The position numbers and the translations under genes are program-made. From the NCBI RefSeq assembly GCF_037892605.1, contig NZ_JBBKTU010000002.1, forward strand, positions 186,001-250,000: DNA of 64,000 bases. The letters run 5' to 3'. This document shows positions 26,807-35,222 of this stretch, one piece after another. Position 1 is the stretch's first letter; each line of letters opens with the position of its first letter. The DNA comes from Lacibacter sp. H407 (lineage in GTDB: Bacteria; Bacteroidota; Bacteroidia; Chitinophagales; Chitinophagaceae). Below the pieces are notes generated by a model, which saw only the letters and a program-made list of their open reading frames with translations, was not told where the DNA came from and made no database searches.

Positions 26807-28024
26807 CTAAAGAAAATGAAAAGCCATTATCTCAGTAAAAACATATTTTCCTTTGTCAGTCGGAAAATGAAATAGATAAGAGAAGGAACTTTCACCTCTT
26901 ACTTCATTTTCCCGAAAAAAATATGGATGCTTCTTTACGCTCTCTTGGATTGTAGAAAGAACTTTTGAGAATTCCTTATTGGTGACAAAAAAGATTATTG
27001 CAACTTTACTATCTCTCCAAGTTAGATAGCGGTCAAAAAGTTGATTGATGGTTTCATGAAAGACCGCCTCGCCCTTCCAATATTTGCATTCTGCAACAAA
27101 TAAATTTGTCCCATCTTTATATTTTAAAAGTATATCAGTTTTTCCTCCTTTATTAAAAGTTTCGCCAGTAACAGTTAAATTATTATACCTTGTTTCCAAG
27201 GTTGGAAGGACATAATCCCTTAACCCCTCCTCATCTTTAATTTCATATGTTGAGGGTTTTTTTTCGACTGACTTGAAAAATGTATTAATAACATCCAAGA
27301 CATCATTATAAAATTCGTCTGGCAGAGTTGGACTATCAGTATATTTTCTTTCAGTTTTTTTATCGACTATTGGTTCTGGCACCTTCTTTTTTTCTACAAC
27401 AGACACCTTGAAAATTCTGTCGGTACTAGTTTCTACTTTTAAATTGAGCTTTTCAAAAAAAGAATTTTCCGCAAGAACTTTTTCCTTTTTTTCGGCGTAT
27501 GTAGAATTAAAAGTGTTTATTACATTGGCTTTAAATGCTGCAAGGTCTTTGTTTATATTGGGGACATTTACAGATATTGCGTTAATTAACCTTTGCTTTT
27601 CATGTTCAAATTGTCTGTCATTTTGTTCATAAAGGGTGAAGGATGCCGTTATATCGCCATTGTTTCCTGATGGAGTGTTTACTCGTGGATGATTTATGGT
27701 TCTTGTTGACGGACTTAGCAGGAAAAGAAAAGACCATCCTGTGAAAGGAACGATTACTTCAAAACGATATGTTTCAGTTTCGTATTCTCTGCCATATTTT
27801 TCTATCCTAGCTTTTCCCTTTCCGATAAATCTGAAGGTCGCTTTTTCAGGATACACCGTCAACGGAATAAAATCATATTTGTCAATGAAATACTGCCTCC
27901 ATTGCTCAACATCAACATTTAAAATATAGTCGTTGCCTTTTGAGTTAATTTCAGTCACCATCTCTCGCAAATAAAGGTCAAACGTTGAAGCTGCGCTTTG
28001 CTGATTAAAGAGTGTATGTTCCAA
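26807..28024 (-). CDS. Orphan protein with PD-(D/E)XK nuclease-like C-terminus
   Basis: 405 residues, no close family recognised. Residues about 1-200 are an unassigned alpha/beta region with a distinctive N-terminus (FDLYLREMVTEINSKGNDY) and a charged middle (EKKKVPEPIVDKKTERKY). The last 115 residues look like a restriction-endonuclease fold: D297 in KTDILLKY, then E312 and K314 in FVAECKYW (D-x14-ExK), followed by helix ETINQLFDRYLTWRDS and strand KVAIIFFVTN, as in Mrr/DUF-type nucleases. No methyltransferase or other defence gene is adjacent. It is visibly more AT-rich than its neighbours and borders a repeat cluster, which suggests transfer. A solitary defence nuclease or NTPase-free effector is my best guess. 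Confidence 0.6.
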   Translation of the reverse strand: MEHTLFNQQSAASTFDLYLREMVTEINSKGNDYILNVDVEQWRQYFIDKYDFIPLTVYPEKATFRFIGKGKARIEKYGREYETETYRFEVIVPFTGWSFLFLLSPSTRTINHPRVNTPSGNNGDITASFTLYEQNDRQFEHEKQRLINAISVNVPNINKDLAAFKANVINTFNSTYAEKKEKVLAENSFFEKLNLKVETSTDRIFKVSVVEKKKVPEPIVDKKTERKYTDSPTLPDEFYNDVLDVINTFFKSVEKKPSTYEIKDEEGLRDYVLPTLETRYNNLTVTGETFNKGGKTDILLKYKDGTNLFVAECKYWKGEAVFHETINQLFDRYLTWRDSKVAIIFFVTNKEFSKVLSTIQESVKKHPYFFRENEVRGESSFSYLFHFPTDKGKYVFTEIMAFHFL

Positions 28025-28177
28025 TATGAATATTTTTTACCTCGGGTTTAAATTGAATTGGTGTTAAAATTTACTGCCGCAGGTCTTCCGAAATTGTATG
28101 TTGCGCACTAATATACGTAACTGCCTTGAAAAGTGAAACTTCCAAACAGCTTGTTTTTGATATTGAAGTATACCCAA

Positions 28178-28209
28178 CAAAAAATCCGTGCACAATCAGT
28201 ACACGGATT
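28178..28209 (-). terminator. Rho-independent terminator after ppc
   Basis: Reverse-strand AATCCGTG/CACGGATT arms (28202-28209 with 28183-28190) followed by TTTTTTG. Lies 26 bp past the ppc stop. Rest of the gap to 28025 shows only AT-rich promoter-like sequence for the nuclease gene. Confidence 0.85.
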
Positions 28210-28234
28210 CTAAATAACTCAAACTACAAATCAC

Positions 28235-30775
28235 CTACGCTGAATTCCTCGCCGCATTAATAATTCCAAACGAACTGCGGATGATGAGTTTTTCGTACGC
28301 TGCTTTATGTTCTGTTTGTTGCCCACGTTCATTCATCTCTCTGCATTTCGCAATGGCATATTGCTGAATGGTGATGAGTGGCATCACAATACGCTCCCGC
28401 ATTTGAATCGATAATTGTTCAACGGGAAAATCTTCCATCAACTCCGTATTGCCGCTCAACAGTAATACATATTTCTTGGTGAGTTCGTATTCATTGTAGA
28501 TCTTCTGCCAAATCTCTCCATACACCGGATGATCACGCAGGTATTCTGTTAACGGAAAGAAACATTTCTTCATCGCCATTTCGCAATTGTCCATGAGTGT
28601 TTTAATGAAGAGCGAATTTTGATACAGTTGTTTGAATTCAGCAAAACGTCCCTGGTCGTCTAATGCTTTCAATGCAGTGCCCACACCATAGTAACCCGTT
28701 ACATTTTGTTTGATCTGGCTCCACGCACCTACATATGGAATGGCTCGGAGATCTTTTAATTCAAGACGGGATGAGCCGCCACGCTTTGCCGGTCGACTGG
28801 CAATATTTGTTTCGCTGTAATATTTCAACGGACTTACATCCACCAGGTATTGCATAAAGTAAGGATGCTTCTTTAATTCCACATAGGCATCAAAACTTTT
28901 CTTTGCCACTTCCAGTATCAATGTTTCTTCTTCCTGCTCCAATGCTTTGGTGGAAGAGAACAGATCGTTACTGATACCTGCATTCAACAATTGCTCAATA
29001 TTGAACTGTGCCGAATCGTGTGTGCCAAAGTTGGAACTTACAGTTTGTCCCTGTACAGTGAGTTGAATTTCTTTATTCGAGATTTGCTTGCCCATGGATG
29101 CATAAAAGCGATGTGTTTTACCACCGCCACGTGCAGGCGGGCCGCCACGTCCGTCGAAGAACACCACATCATATCCATATTCAGTGGAGATGCGGGTCAA
29201 TTCTTCTTTGGCTTTGAAAATGCCCCAATTGGCCATGAGGTAACCGCCATCTTTTGTACCGTCGCTAAAGCCAAGCATGATGGTTTGTTGTTTTTTGCGT
29301 TGCTGCAAGTGGTTTTTGTACACTTCATTTTCATACAACGCTTTCATCACTGCCGGTGCCTGTTGCAGGTCTTCTACAGTTTCAAACAACGGAACAATAT
29401 CGATCGGCAATGCTTCTTTGCTCCAGCCGCTTAACAATAATAACTGAAATACTTCCAATACATTTTCAGCACTGGTACATTGGCTGATGATGTAACGGTT
29501 GCACCCATCTTCACCGTTTGATTGTTGAATGGTGCGGATATTGTACATCACATCCAGTGTTTCTTTTACCAGTTCATTCGATGCTTTGTGCTCTGCATCA
29601 ACTTTGTAAGCCGGCAGGTAAGGGAATGAAACACTTGCATCATTTGCAGCAATGGCTGATAATACCTGTTTGTGTACAGAACTGTCCTGCCGGATATCCA
29701 GCGATGCAAAATGCAAACCGAACAACTGCACACGGTTAATGAGTTGCTCTACCGATTGCTGAAACAAACCGTTGTGTTGGTGAATAAGAATACTTCTGAT
29801 CTCAAACAAGGTGGCCAGTATTTCATCTTTGCTTAAACTGGTAGTGTGGCCGGGAATAAAAATATTATCATAGAGTTTCTTTTCCAGTTCGGCGAGTAAA
29901 ACATCAACGCCATGAAATGTAAGCCGGCGTTTTAAACGTCGTACTTCTAAGTAATAACATTTGATAATCGAGCCACGTAATAACGATGCTACTTTCAACG
30001 TAATATCAGTCACAACAAACGGATTACCATCTCTGTCGCCACCCGGCCAAAAACCCATGCGAATTAATGGTTGATTAAAATCTATGCCTAACTGCAATTG
30101 ATTTTTGATGGAGCTATAAATTTTTCCGGCAGATGCATAAAATACATTTTCCAGATACCAGATCAAACTCACCGCTTCGTCATACGGCGTGGGGCGTTGC
30201 TTTTTTAAGAACGGCGTTTTACCCAACTGTTGTAAATAGGTATTGATGAGTGCTGCATTATTTTCAGACAATGCTTTCGACAGATCATGAATAATACCCA
30301 ACACCGAACCGGGATAAAATTGGGTAGGGTGCGCCGTTAGTACAAGGCGTATGCAATAGTCGCTGAGTTTTTGTTCCAGCTCTTTTTCTTTGTGCTTTAT
30401 CTGCACTTCGTTAAAGAGTTGTTTGAGCGAACCTGATCCCTGCATATCATTCACTTCACGAAACGATGCATCTTCCAATGCATCAAACAACACGATCTGG
30501 CGCTCGGCATATTGCACAAAGCGAAAGAGCAGATCGATCTGTTCCTGTTCTTTCTGGTACGTGGTGTGGCGGTTGAAAAAATCTTCCAGTATCTCTACCG
30601 GGCTGAGTTTTTTCTTGTAACCATCTTCACTGTTGGTGAGGAGTAACGACAATAGAATTCCCGTCCGCTCAATACGATGAAACGGAAGCGACGTAAACAA
30701 ACTGTTGTAGAGTTGAAATCTGATCCCTACGAGGTTCTTAAACTGTTGCAGACGTGCTGCATGTGAAAATGACAT
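28235..30775 (-). CDS. ppc: Phosphoenolpyruvate carboxylase
   Basis: Anaplerotic enzyme that carboxylates phosphoenolpyruvate with bicarbonate to oxaloacetate. The 846-residue product has all catalytic landmarks: H149 in VLTAHPTQ, GGDRDGNPFVT-type segment (GGDRDGNPFVVTD), the lysine/glycine motif GFSDGTKDGGYLMANW, the arginine-rich loop FFDGRGGPPARGGGKTH, RPAKRGGSSRL, and a C-terminus ending RNSA that matches the buried MRNTG-type end. Some motifs differ slightly from the enterobacterial form (HPTQ for HPTE, GRGGPPARGG for GRGGTIGRGG) as in the Bacteroidota branch. Single-gene unit with its own terminator. Confidence 0.95.
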   Translation of the reverse strand: MSFSHAARLQQFKNLVGIRFQLYNSLFTSLPFHRIERTGILLSLLLTNSEDGYKKKLSPVEILEDFFNRHTTYQKEQEQIDLLFRFVQYAERQIVLFDALEDASFREVNDMQGSGSLKQLFNEVQIKHKEKELEQKLSDYCIRLVLTAHPTQFYPGSVLGIIHDLSKALSENNAALINTYLQQLGKTPFLKKQRPTPYDEAVSLIWYLENVFYASAGKIYSSIKNQLQLGIDFNQPLIRMGFWPGGDRDGNPFVVTDITLKVASLLRGSIIKCYYLEVRRLKRRLTFHGVDVLLAELEKKLYDNIFIPGHTTSLSKDEILATLFEIRSILIHQHNGLFQQSVEQLINRVQLFGLHFASLDIRQDSSVHKQVLSAIAANDASVSFPYLPAYKVDAEHKASNELVKETLDVMYNIRTIQQSNGEDGCNRYIISQCTSAENVLEVFQLLLLSGWSKEALPIDIVPLFETVEDLQQAPAVMKALYENEVYKNHLQQRKKQQTIMLGFSDGTKDGGYLMANWGIFKAKEELTRISTEYGYDVVFFDGRGGPPARGGGKTHRFYASMGKQISNKEIQLTVQGQTVSSNFGTHDSAQFNIEQLLNAGISNDLFSSTKALEQEEETLILEVAKKSFDAYVELKKHPYFMQYLVDVSPLKYYSETNIASRPAKRGGSSRLELKDLRAIPYVGAWSQIKQNVTGYYGVGTALKALDDQGRFAEFKQLYQNSLFIKTLMDNCEMAMKKCFFPLTEYLRDHPVYGEIWQKIYNEYELTKKYVLLLSGNTELMEDFPVEQLSIQMRERIVMPLITIQQYAIAKCREMNERGQQTEHKAAYEKLIIRSSFGIINAARNSA

Positions 30776-30859
30776 AGTAATCCTGTTTTAAAGCAGGCAA
30801 TCGTGGCACGAAAGATAAAAAGAAAAGAAGGGTTTGAAAAATTTGTTTACGCAAACGAA

Positions 30860-30879
30860 AGCCGCCTTACGGGGCGGCT
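30860..30879 (-). terminator. Possible terminator downstream of the 95-aa gene
   Basis: AGCCGCC/GGCGGCT 7-bp GC-rich stem with a 6-nt loop, 60 bp after the stop of the 30940-31227 gene. The trailing sequence on the reverse strand is only TTCGTTT; on the forward strand GTGTTTTT. Could serve either strand. Confidence 0.45.
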
Positions 30880-30939
30880 GTGTTTTTCCAGATCAGACTG
30901 AAGTACTTGATAGGTGTGTAAAAATCGAAAGAAGTGTTT

Positions 30940-31227
30940 TTAAAGGCTGTTTATGAGTAATAAGGTTTCATGGTTCTTGTGTTGTTTTTCATTGGCTGCA
31001 TGAAAAATGCACGGTTGCTTGATTCGTATTTTCTTTTTTCGTTTCAGTTCAGGCTTAGACAAATGAACGCTTGTAAACTGAAACAGATCATTTGAAATTG
31101 TTTTTGCAACAAGCTGTGCTGTTTGCTGCACATTGTATTGTTTGCTTACGAACAACTGTGTGTAGGTTTGGTTGCGGAGTAATACCCAGGCTGCCAAAAC
31201 CAGTATTATTAATATTCCTTTTTTCAT
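30940..31227 (-). CDS. Small membrane-anchored protein of the palindrome regulon
   Basis: 95 residues, no family recognised. One N-terminal hydrophobic helix (GILIILVLAAWVLL) with a positively charged start, then a soluble part with QYNVQQTAQLVAKTISNDLFQF and a basic stretch (KRKKKIRIKQP). It could be anchored in the inner membrane with the rest outside. Its upstream region carries the regulon palindrome and a perfect -7 box (TATCTTTG), which is the main reason I accept it as real. It lies next to the GIN-domain gene in the same direction but each has its own regulon promoter. Confidence 0.6.
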   Translation of the reverse strand: MKKGILIILVLAAWVLLRNQTYTQLFVSKQYNVQQTAQLVAKTISNDLFQFTSVHLSKPELKRKKKIRIKQPCIFHAANEKQHKNHETLLLINSL

Positions 31228-31255
31228 GTTGTATCGTTTTTTGATGTTGACAGGT

Positions 31256-31300
31256 CAAAGATAATATGCGTAGTTCCCTGCACAATCGCATAAATATGTG
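31256..31300 (-). promoter_or_regulatory. Regulon promoter 1 (palindrome plus -7 box), 95-aa gene
   Basis: Reverse strand: CACATATTTATGCG followed by ATTG (31300-31287), then -7 box TATCTTTG (31263-31256). Distance from the palindrome end to the box start is 24 bp. Confidence 0.75.
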
Positions 31301-31362
31301 AAAAGCAGTTTTCGCTGTGTGAACTGTACAAAACCTGCAATAAACCGTTTTTACTGTGCAAT

Positions 31363-31392
31363 AAAAAAAAGCCACATGTGGCATGTGGCTTT
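31363..31392 (-). terminator. Rho-independent terminator of the GIN-domain gene
   Basis: Perfect 11-bp arms AAAGCCACATG/CATGTGGCTTT (31368-31378, 31382-31392) and a run of eight T on the reverse strand, 21 bp past the stop. Confidence 0.92.
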
Positions 31393-31413
31393 CTGCAGTA
31401 ACATATTTTTTGG

Positions 31414-31893
31414 TTATTGACGCAGCTTTGTAGTGTTCCATTTTTTGACCTGCATATCAATATCTTCATCGGCCTGGAAGATGATATCGCCGATATTATT
31501 GATCTCCACTTTTGCATGGCCGCCCAACTTTACCTGCAATTGTTGCGATGCAAGTACTCCATTGCTGCGTACATGCGATGTGCCGTTGATATTCAGCTTG
31601 CGCAGATTTTGCACCGGAATAAAAACAGTGATTCTGTTTTTCAACGATCCCTTTTTGCTGAGTAGTTTCAACTTGCCTTTTGTAACATCATACAATACGG
31701 CTTTGGTTGCTTTTTCTTCGCCGGTAATACGGATCGTTGATTCCGTACTTTCTGTAAGCACCACATCCATATCGTGGCTGATCTCAATGCTGTAAATGGA
31801 TTGTGTTAATTCGATTTCTCTGGTTACTTCAGCAGCTTTTACAACTGTAGTTGCTGTAAGCATGCCGATGAATAAAATAAAAAACTGTTTCAT
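31414..31893 (-). CDS. Secreted GIN-domain (DUF2807-like) protein
   Basis: 159 residues with a signal peptide (KQFFILFIGMLTATTVVKA, cut about residue 20-21). The mature part is a beta-helix-like auto-adhesin fold: SIYSIEISHDMDVVLTESTES, LRKLNINGTSHVRSNG, LQVKLGGHAKVEINNIGD. The regular valine/leucine-small-residue spacing and the GTSHV..LGGHAKVEI rungs match head-GIN/DUF2807 proteins, which are common in Bacteroidota envelopes and often linked to two-component genes. It has a regulon palindrome upstream and is divergent from the sensor kinase gene. It is short relative to the usual 200+ residues. Confidence 0.8.
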   Translation of the reverse strand: MKQFFILFIGMLTATTVVKAAEVTREIELTQSIYSIEISHDMDVVLTESTESTIRITGEEKATKAVLYDVTKGKLKLLSKKGSLKNRITVFIPVQNLRKLNINGTSHVRSNGVLASQQLQVKLGGHAKVEINNIGDIIFQADEDIDMQVKKWNTTKLRQ

Positions 31894-31944
31894 GATAATA
31901 AGGTTTTTGGCTTACGCCTTTTTTTGATGATTTGTTTAACACTG

Positions 31945-31990
31945 CAAAGATGCATCGGAAAACAGGCCTTCACAATCACACAAACGTGTG
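31945..31990 (-). promoter_or_regulatory. Regulon promoter 2, GIN-domain gene
   Basis: Reverse strand: CACACGTTTGTGTG followed by ATTG (31990-31977), -7 box CATCTTTG (31952-31945). Spacing 25 bp. This copy keeps full dyad symmetry with a changed centre, which supports the palindrome as the conserved feature. Confidence 0.75.
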
Positions 31991-32070
31991 GAAACGGTTT
32001 TGATACAGGATTTCAATATCGTTGAAACCCTTGCTGTAGCTGCATTTTGATTTAGTTACAGCAAGCCTAT

Positions 32071-32131
32071 CACATAATCATGTGGTTTTGCCCCGGCGCC
32101 TGCAATTTGTGGATGCGGTTTTCTACATTTG
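32071..32131 (+). promoter_or_regulatory. Regulon site 3, sensor kinase gene
   Basis: CACATAATCATGTG (32071-32084) followed by GTTT. The best -7 box is TACATTTG at 32124-32131, 40 bp on, so this copy does not keep the 23-25-bp spacing. It may have a different effect on kinase expression. The HTH start codon lies 16 bp after the box. Confidence 0.65.
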
Positions 32132-32147
32132 AAGAACGAACAACCGC

Positions 32148-35100
32148 ATGAGAATTCTTTTACTCCTTCTTTTCGTTAGTACCACATGGCTGCATGTATC
32201 GGCGCAGCGGTTTCCCTATGCGTTCAACCGCATCAGCACGGATGATGGAATGGGGTTGCAGTCTAATGTGCTCTTCAGTATTTACCAGGATCAGAAAGGA
32301 TATATATGGGTTGGCGGCAGTAATGGTGTGCAGCGTTTTGATGGTGCCAAGTTTGTAACGTTTAGTCCCGATGGTACCAGGGGAGATCCATTGCCAACGG
32401 TTGCCGTAAATCAAATACTTCCTGCCGATAGTACCAGCATGTGGCTGGCTGCTTTTTCATTGCGTGAGTTTGGAATTTTTAATCCATCTACCTACAGTTA
32501 TCATAAAGTGCCGTTACAGACTTCGAAGAGCCTGCCCGCCCGTTCCGAATTCAGAATGTGGCAGGATGCGTACGGCGATACCTACATCAACATACATGGC
32601 TATGGAAAAATTGTGAAGTATGATAATAAGGCAGGAGCCTTTACCGAGAATACGCCATTGAATAAATTACCTGCTAACTGGAAAGCAACATTCAACACAT
32701 TTCATGACCAGCAGAAAAAGCAATACTGGATCGTTACCGACAGCGGATTGTGTGTGTATGATGAAGCCAGTAAACAAATGTGGAGTCGAAAGTACAATCC
32801 GGCGAATCTTGCATTGTTGAATAATGCCGATGTTCAATACAGAGTTACTGAATTTTTCATTGATGATCAACGCAGACATTGGGTGTTTAACTGGCCGGGC
32901 GTGCAGGAGTTTCATTGTTTTGATTCCACAGGAACAAGATCGTTACAGGATACAGCCGGTTTAAACGGCGTAAACACTTCTTATTCTGAACTGCGGCATT
33001 TCTTTCAAACATCGAAGGGTACACTATGGATCTACGGCCTCGGCAACTTATTCAGTGTGGAGCCGGGTAATGCAGAGAACAAAGATCGTTTTCAATTGTA
33101 CCGCAATCAGTATCTCGATAATTACGGCATCCGCTACGAAGCGGTGAATCAGTTGTACGAAGATAAAGATGGGATGGTTTGGATCGCAACCGATCAGGGG
33201 TTGTATTATACCTCGCCTTTCTCAGCCGACATCGTCAATATTTATTTATCGAACATACCGGGTTATTATAACGTAACTGATATTATTGAATTGCAGAATG
33301 GCGACTACTGGCTCAGTACCTGGGGCAAGGGTGTGTTAACAATGAACAGAAGTTTTCGCCCTTATCCGTCACCGTTATATACCAACACTTCGTTGATTGA
33401 TAAAACCAGGTTAACAGCATACAAACAAACATGGAGTATGTGTCAGCAACGTACAACCGGAAAAGTATTTATCGGTTGCCAGATGGGTTTGCTGATGGTG
33501 TATGATCCTGCAACTAAAAAAACGGACTACCTCGAGCCCGATGTATTTGAGAATCGCACCATCCGTTATATTACGGAAGATCAGGATAACAATATTTGGT
33601 TTGGTACACAGGCAGGCCGTGTGATCAGGTATGATGGAACAGATTATAAAATTGTACTTGATCTTGGTATTGGTGCCATCATTTATAAAATATTAATTGA
33701 CAAACAAGGCTGGGCGTGGATCGCCACACATGATAAAGGTGTGTATGCACTCAATACCAAAACAGGAAAAGTGGAACAGCATTACACAGCAGATGATGCA
33801 ACACAGCCATTGTTTGCCGGTACCTGTTACGATCTGGAGCAATTGAACGACAGTATTATTTATGCTGCTACAGAAGCACTGAATATTATTAATAAAAAGA
33901 CGGGTAAAGTGGAGCAGGTATCGCTGCGTGAAGGATTACCTTCCAATTCCATCAAGCGGTTGCGGTTAGATAACAGCGGATATTTATGGATCATTACACA
34001 TAAAGGATTGTCCCGTTACGATCATAAACGAAAACGTTTTACCAGTTACGGACGTAAAGACGGCATATTGATCGCTGAGTCATCAGACAAAGCGGATTAT
34101 ATCTGCAGCGAAGGATACCTGATGTTTACCGGCACCAACAGTTTGTTGTTTTTTAAACCGGAAACATTTCGAAGAAGTACACCACCGCCGGATGTTACCA
34201 TCACCGATTTTTTATTGGGAAGCGAATATCAATTACTTGATTCGTTACAGCGTTTACCGGAAATACGATTAATGCCTGATCAGAATAATTTCATGATCAG
34301 CTTTGCCTGTCTTGATTACAAAAACAGGGATAAGTTTATTTACTATTATAAAATGGAAGGGCTGCATAAAGACTGGATCAGGGCCGATCGCTTATCTGTA
34401 CCTTTTACTGCACTTGCACCGGGTCATTATACTTTTCTGGTGAAAGCCGAAAGCCTGGATGGAATGGTTTCAAAAAATATTTCATCACTACGCATTTTTG
34501 TAAAACCTCCTTTCTGGCGAACCTATTGGTTTGCGGCCACATTGCTGTTGCTGCTGGCATTGATTGCTTACAGTATGCATCGTCTTCGTTTGCACCGCTA
34601 CTTTGCTGTTGAAAAGATCCGCAACCGTGTAGCCCGTGATCTGCACGATGATATGGGCAGTACACTCAGCACCATTAATATTCTCAGCTCCATGGCGAAA
34701 GCAAAGTTGAATACGGATTCAATAAAAACGGGTGAATATATCAATAAGATCAGCGATAACAGTCAGCGGATGATGGAAGCAATGGATGATATTGTGTGGG
34801 CCATTAAGCCATCCAACGACAGTATGCAGAAAGTGGTGGCACGCATGCGGGAGTTTGCCACAAGTGTGTTTGAAGCAAAAGATATTGACCTGGAGTTTAA
34901 AGCAGAAGAGGAAGTGAATGAAGCAAAAATTGATATGGAAGGGCGCAGGGATTTCTTCCTTATTTTTAAAGAAGCGGTGAATAATGCAGCCAAGTATTCA
35001 AAGTGCGGCAAAGCACTCGTGCATGTATCTGTTGAAAAAACAACATTGCAGTTACGTGTAAAAGATAATGGTGTTGGATTTGATGTAAAAGCAGCCGATG

Positions 35101-35219
35101 GAGGGAACGGGTTGGGCAATATGCAGAAGCGGACAGATGCATTGAAAGGCAAACTTCAATTGATATCGAAGCAAGGTGAAGGAACGGAAGTAGTATTAAC
35201 AGTACCTCTTAATGCATAA
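32148..35219 (+). CDS. Two-component sensor kinase with propeller sensor (Reg_prop / Y_Y_Y / HisKA_3)
   Basis: 1023 residues. Signal peptide at the start (RILLLLLFVSTTWLHVSAQ), then a periplasmic double beta-propeller built of Reg_prop repeats (GYIWVGGSNGVQRFDG, GMVWIATDQGLYY, NNIWFGTQAGRVIRYDG, GWAWIATHDKGVYAL, GYLWIITHKGLSRYD), a Y_Y_Y domain (about 700-780, ending PGHYTFLVKAESLDG), one membrane helix (WFAATLLLLLALIAYSM, about 800), a HisKA_3 phosphoacceptor (H in ARDLHDDMGSTLSTI) and a HATPase (FKEAVNNAAKYS, DNGVGFDV, GNGLGNMQKR). There is no receiver or AraC domain, so it is not a hybrid; the NarL-type regulator at 36400 is the expected partner. Carbohydrate sensing is typical of the family, not shown here. 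Confidence 0.93.
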   Translation: MRILLLLLFVSTTWLHVSAQRFPYAFNRISTDDGMGLQSNVLFSIYQDQKGYIWVGGSNGVQRFDGAKFVTFSPDGTRGDPLPTVAVNQILPADSTSMWLAAFSLREFGIFNPSTYSYHKVPLQTSKSLPARSEFRMWQDAYGDTYINIHGYGKIVKYDNKAGAFTENTPLNKLPANWKATFNTFHDQQKKQYWIVTDSGLCVYDEASKQMWSRKYNPANLALLNNADVQYRVTEFFIDDQRRHWVFNWPGVQEFHCFDSTGTRSLQDTAGLNGVNTSYSELRHFFQTSKGTLWIYGLGNLFSVEPGNAENKDRFQLYRNQYLDNYGIRYEAVNQLYEDKDGMVWIATDQGLYYTSPFSADIVNIYLSNIPGYYNVTDIIELQNGDYWLSTWGKGVLTMNRSFRPYPSPLYTNTSLIDKTRLTAYKQTWSMCQQRTTGKVFIGCQMGLLMVYDPATKKTDYLEPDVFENRTIRYITEDQDNNIWFGTQAGRVIRYDGTDYKIVLDLGIGAIIYKILIDKQGWAWIATHDKGVYALNTKTGKVEQHYTADDATQPLFAGTCYDLEQLNDSIIYAATEALNIINKKTGKVEQVSLREGLPSNSIKRLRLDNSGYLWIITHKGLSRYDHKRKRFTSYGRKDGILIAESSDKADYICSEGYLMFTGTNSLLFFKPETFRRSTPPPDVTITDFLLGSEYQLLDSLQRLPEIRLMPDQNNFMISFACLDYKNRDKFIYYYKMEGLHKDWIRADRLSVPFTALAPGHYTFLVKAESLDGMVSKNISSLRIFVKPPFWRTYWFAATLLLLLALIAYSMHRLRLHRYFAVEKIRNRVARDLHDDMGSTLSTINILSSMAKAKLNTDSIKTGEYINKISDNSQRMMEAMDDIVWAIKPSNDSMQKVVARMREFATSVFEAKDIDLEFKAEEEVNEAKIDMEGRRDFFLIFKEAVNNAAKYSKCGKALVHVSVEKTTLQLRVKDNGVGFDVKAADGGNGLGNMQKRTDALKGKLQLISKQGEGTEVVLTVPLNA

Positions 35220-35222
35220 CAC

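Noticed and set aside
26656-26838. Forward open frame of 60 codons in the repeat-rich gap
   Set aside because: It runs through repeats and into the end of the nuclease gene, and has no coding character.
31373-31387. CACAT-GTGGC-ATGTG, a possible twelfth regulon palindrome
   Set aside because: Its spacer is 5 instead of 4 and it lies wholly inside the arms of the GIN-gene terminator, with no -7 box at the right distance.
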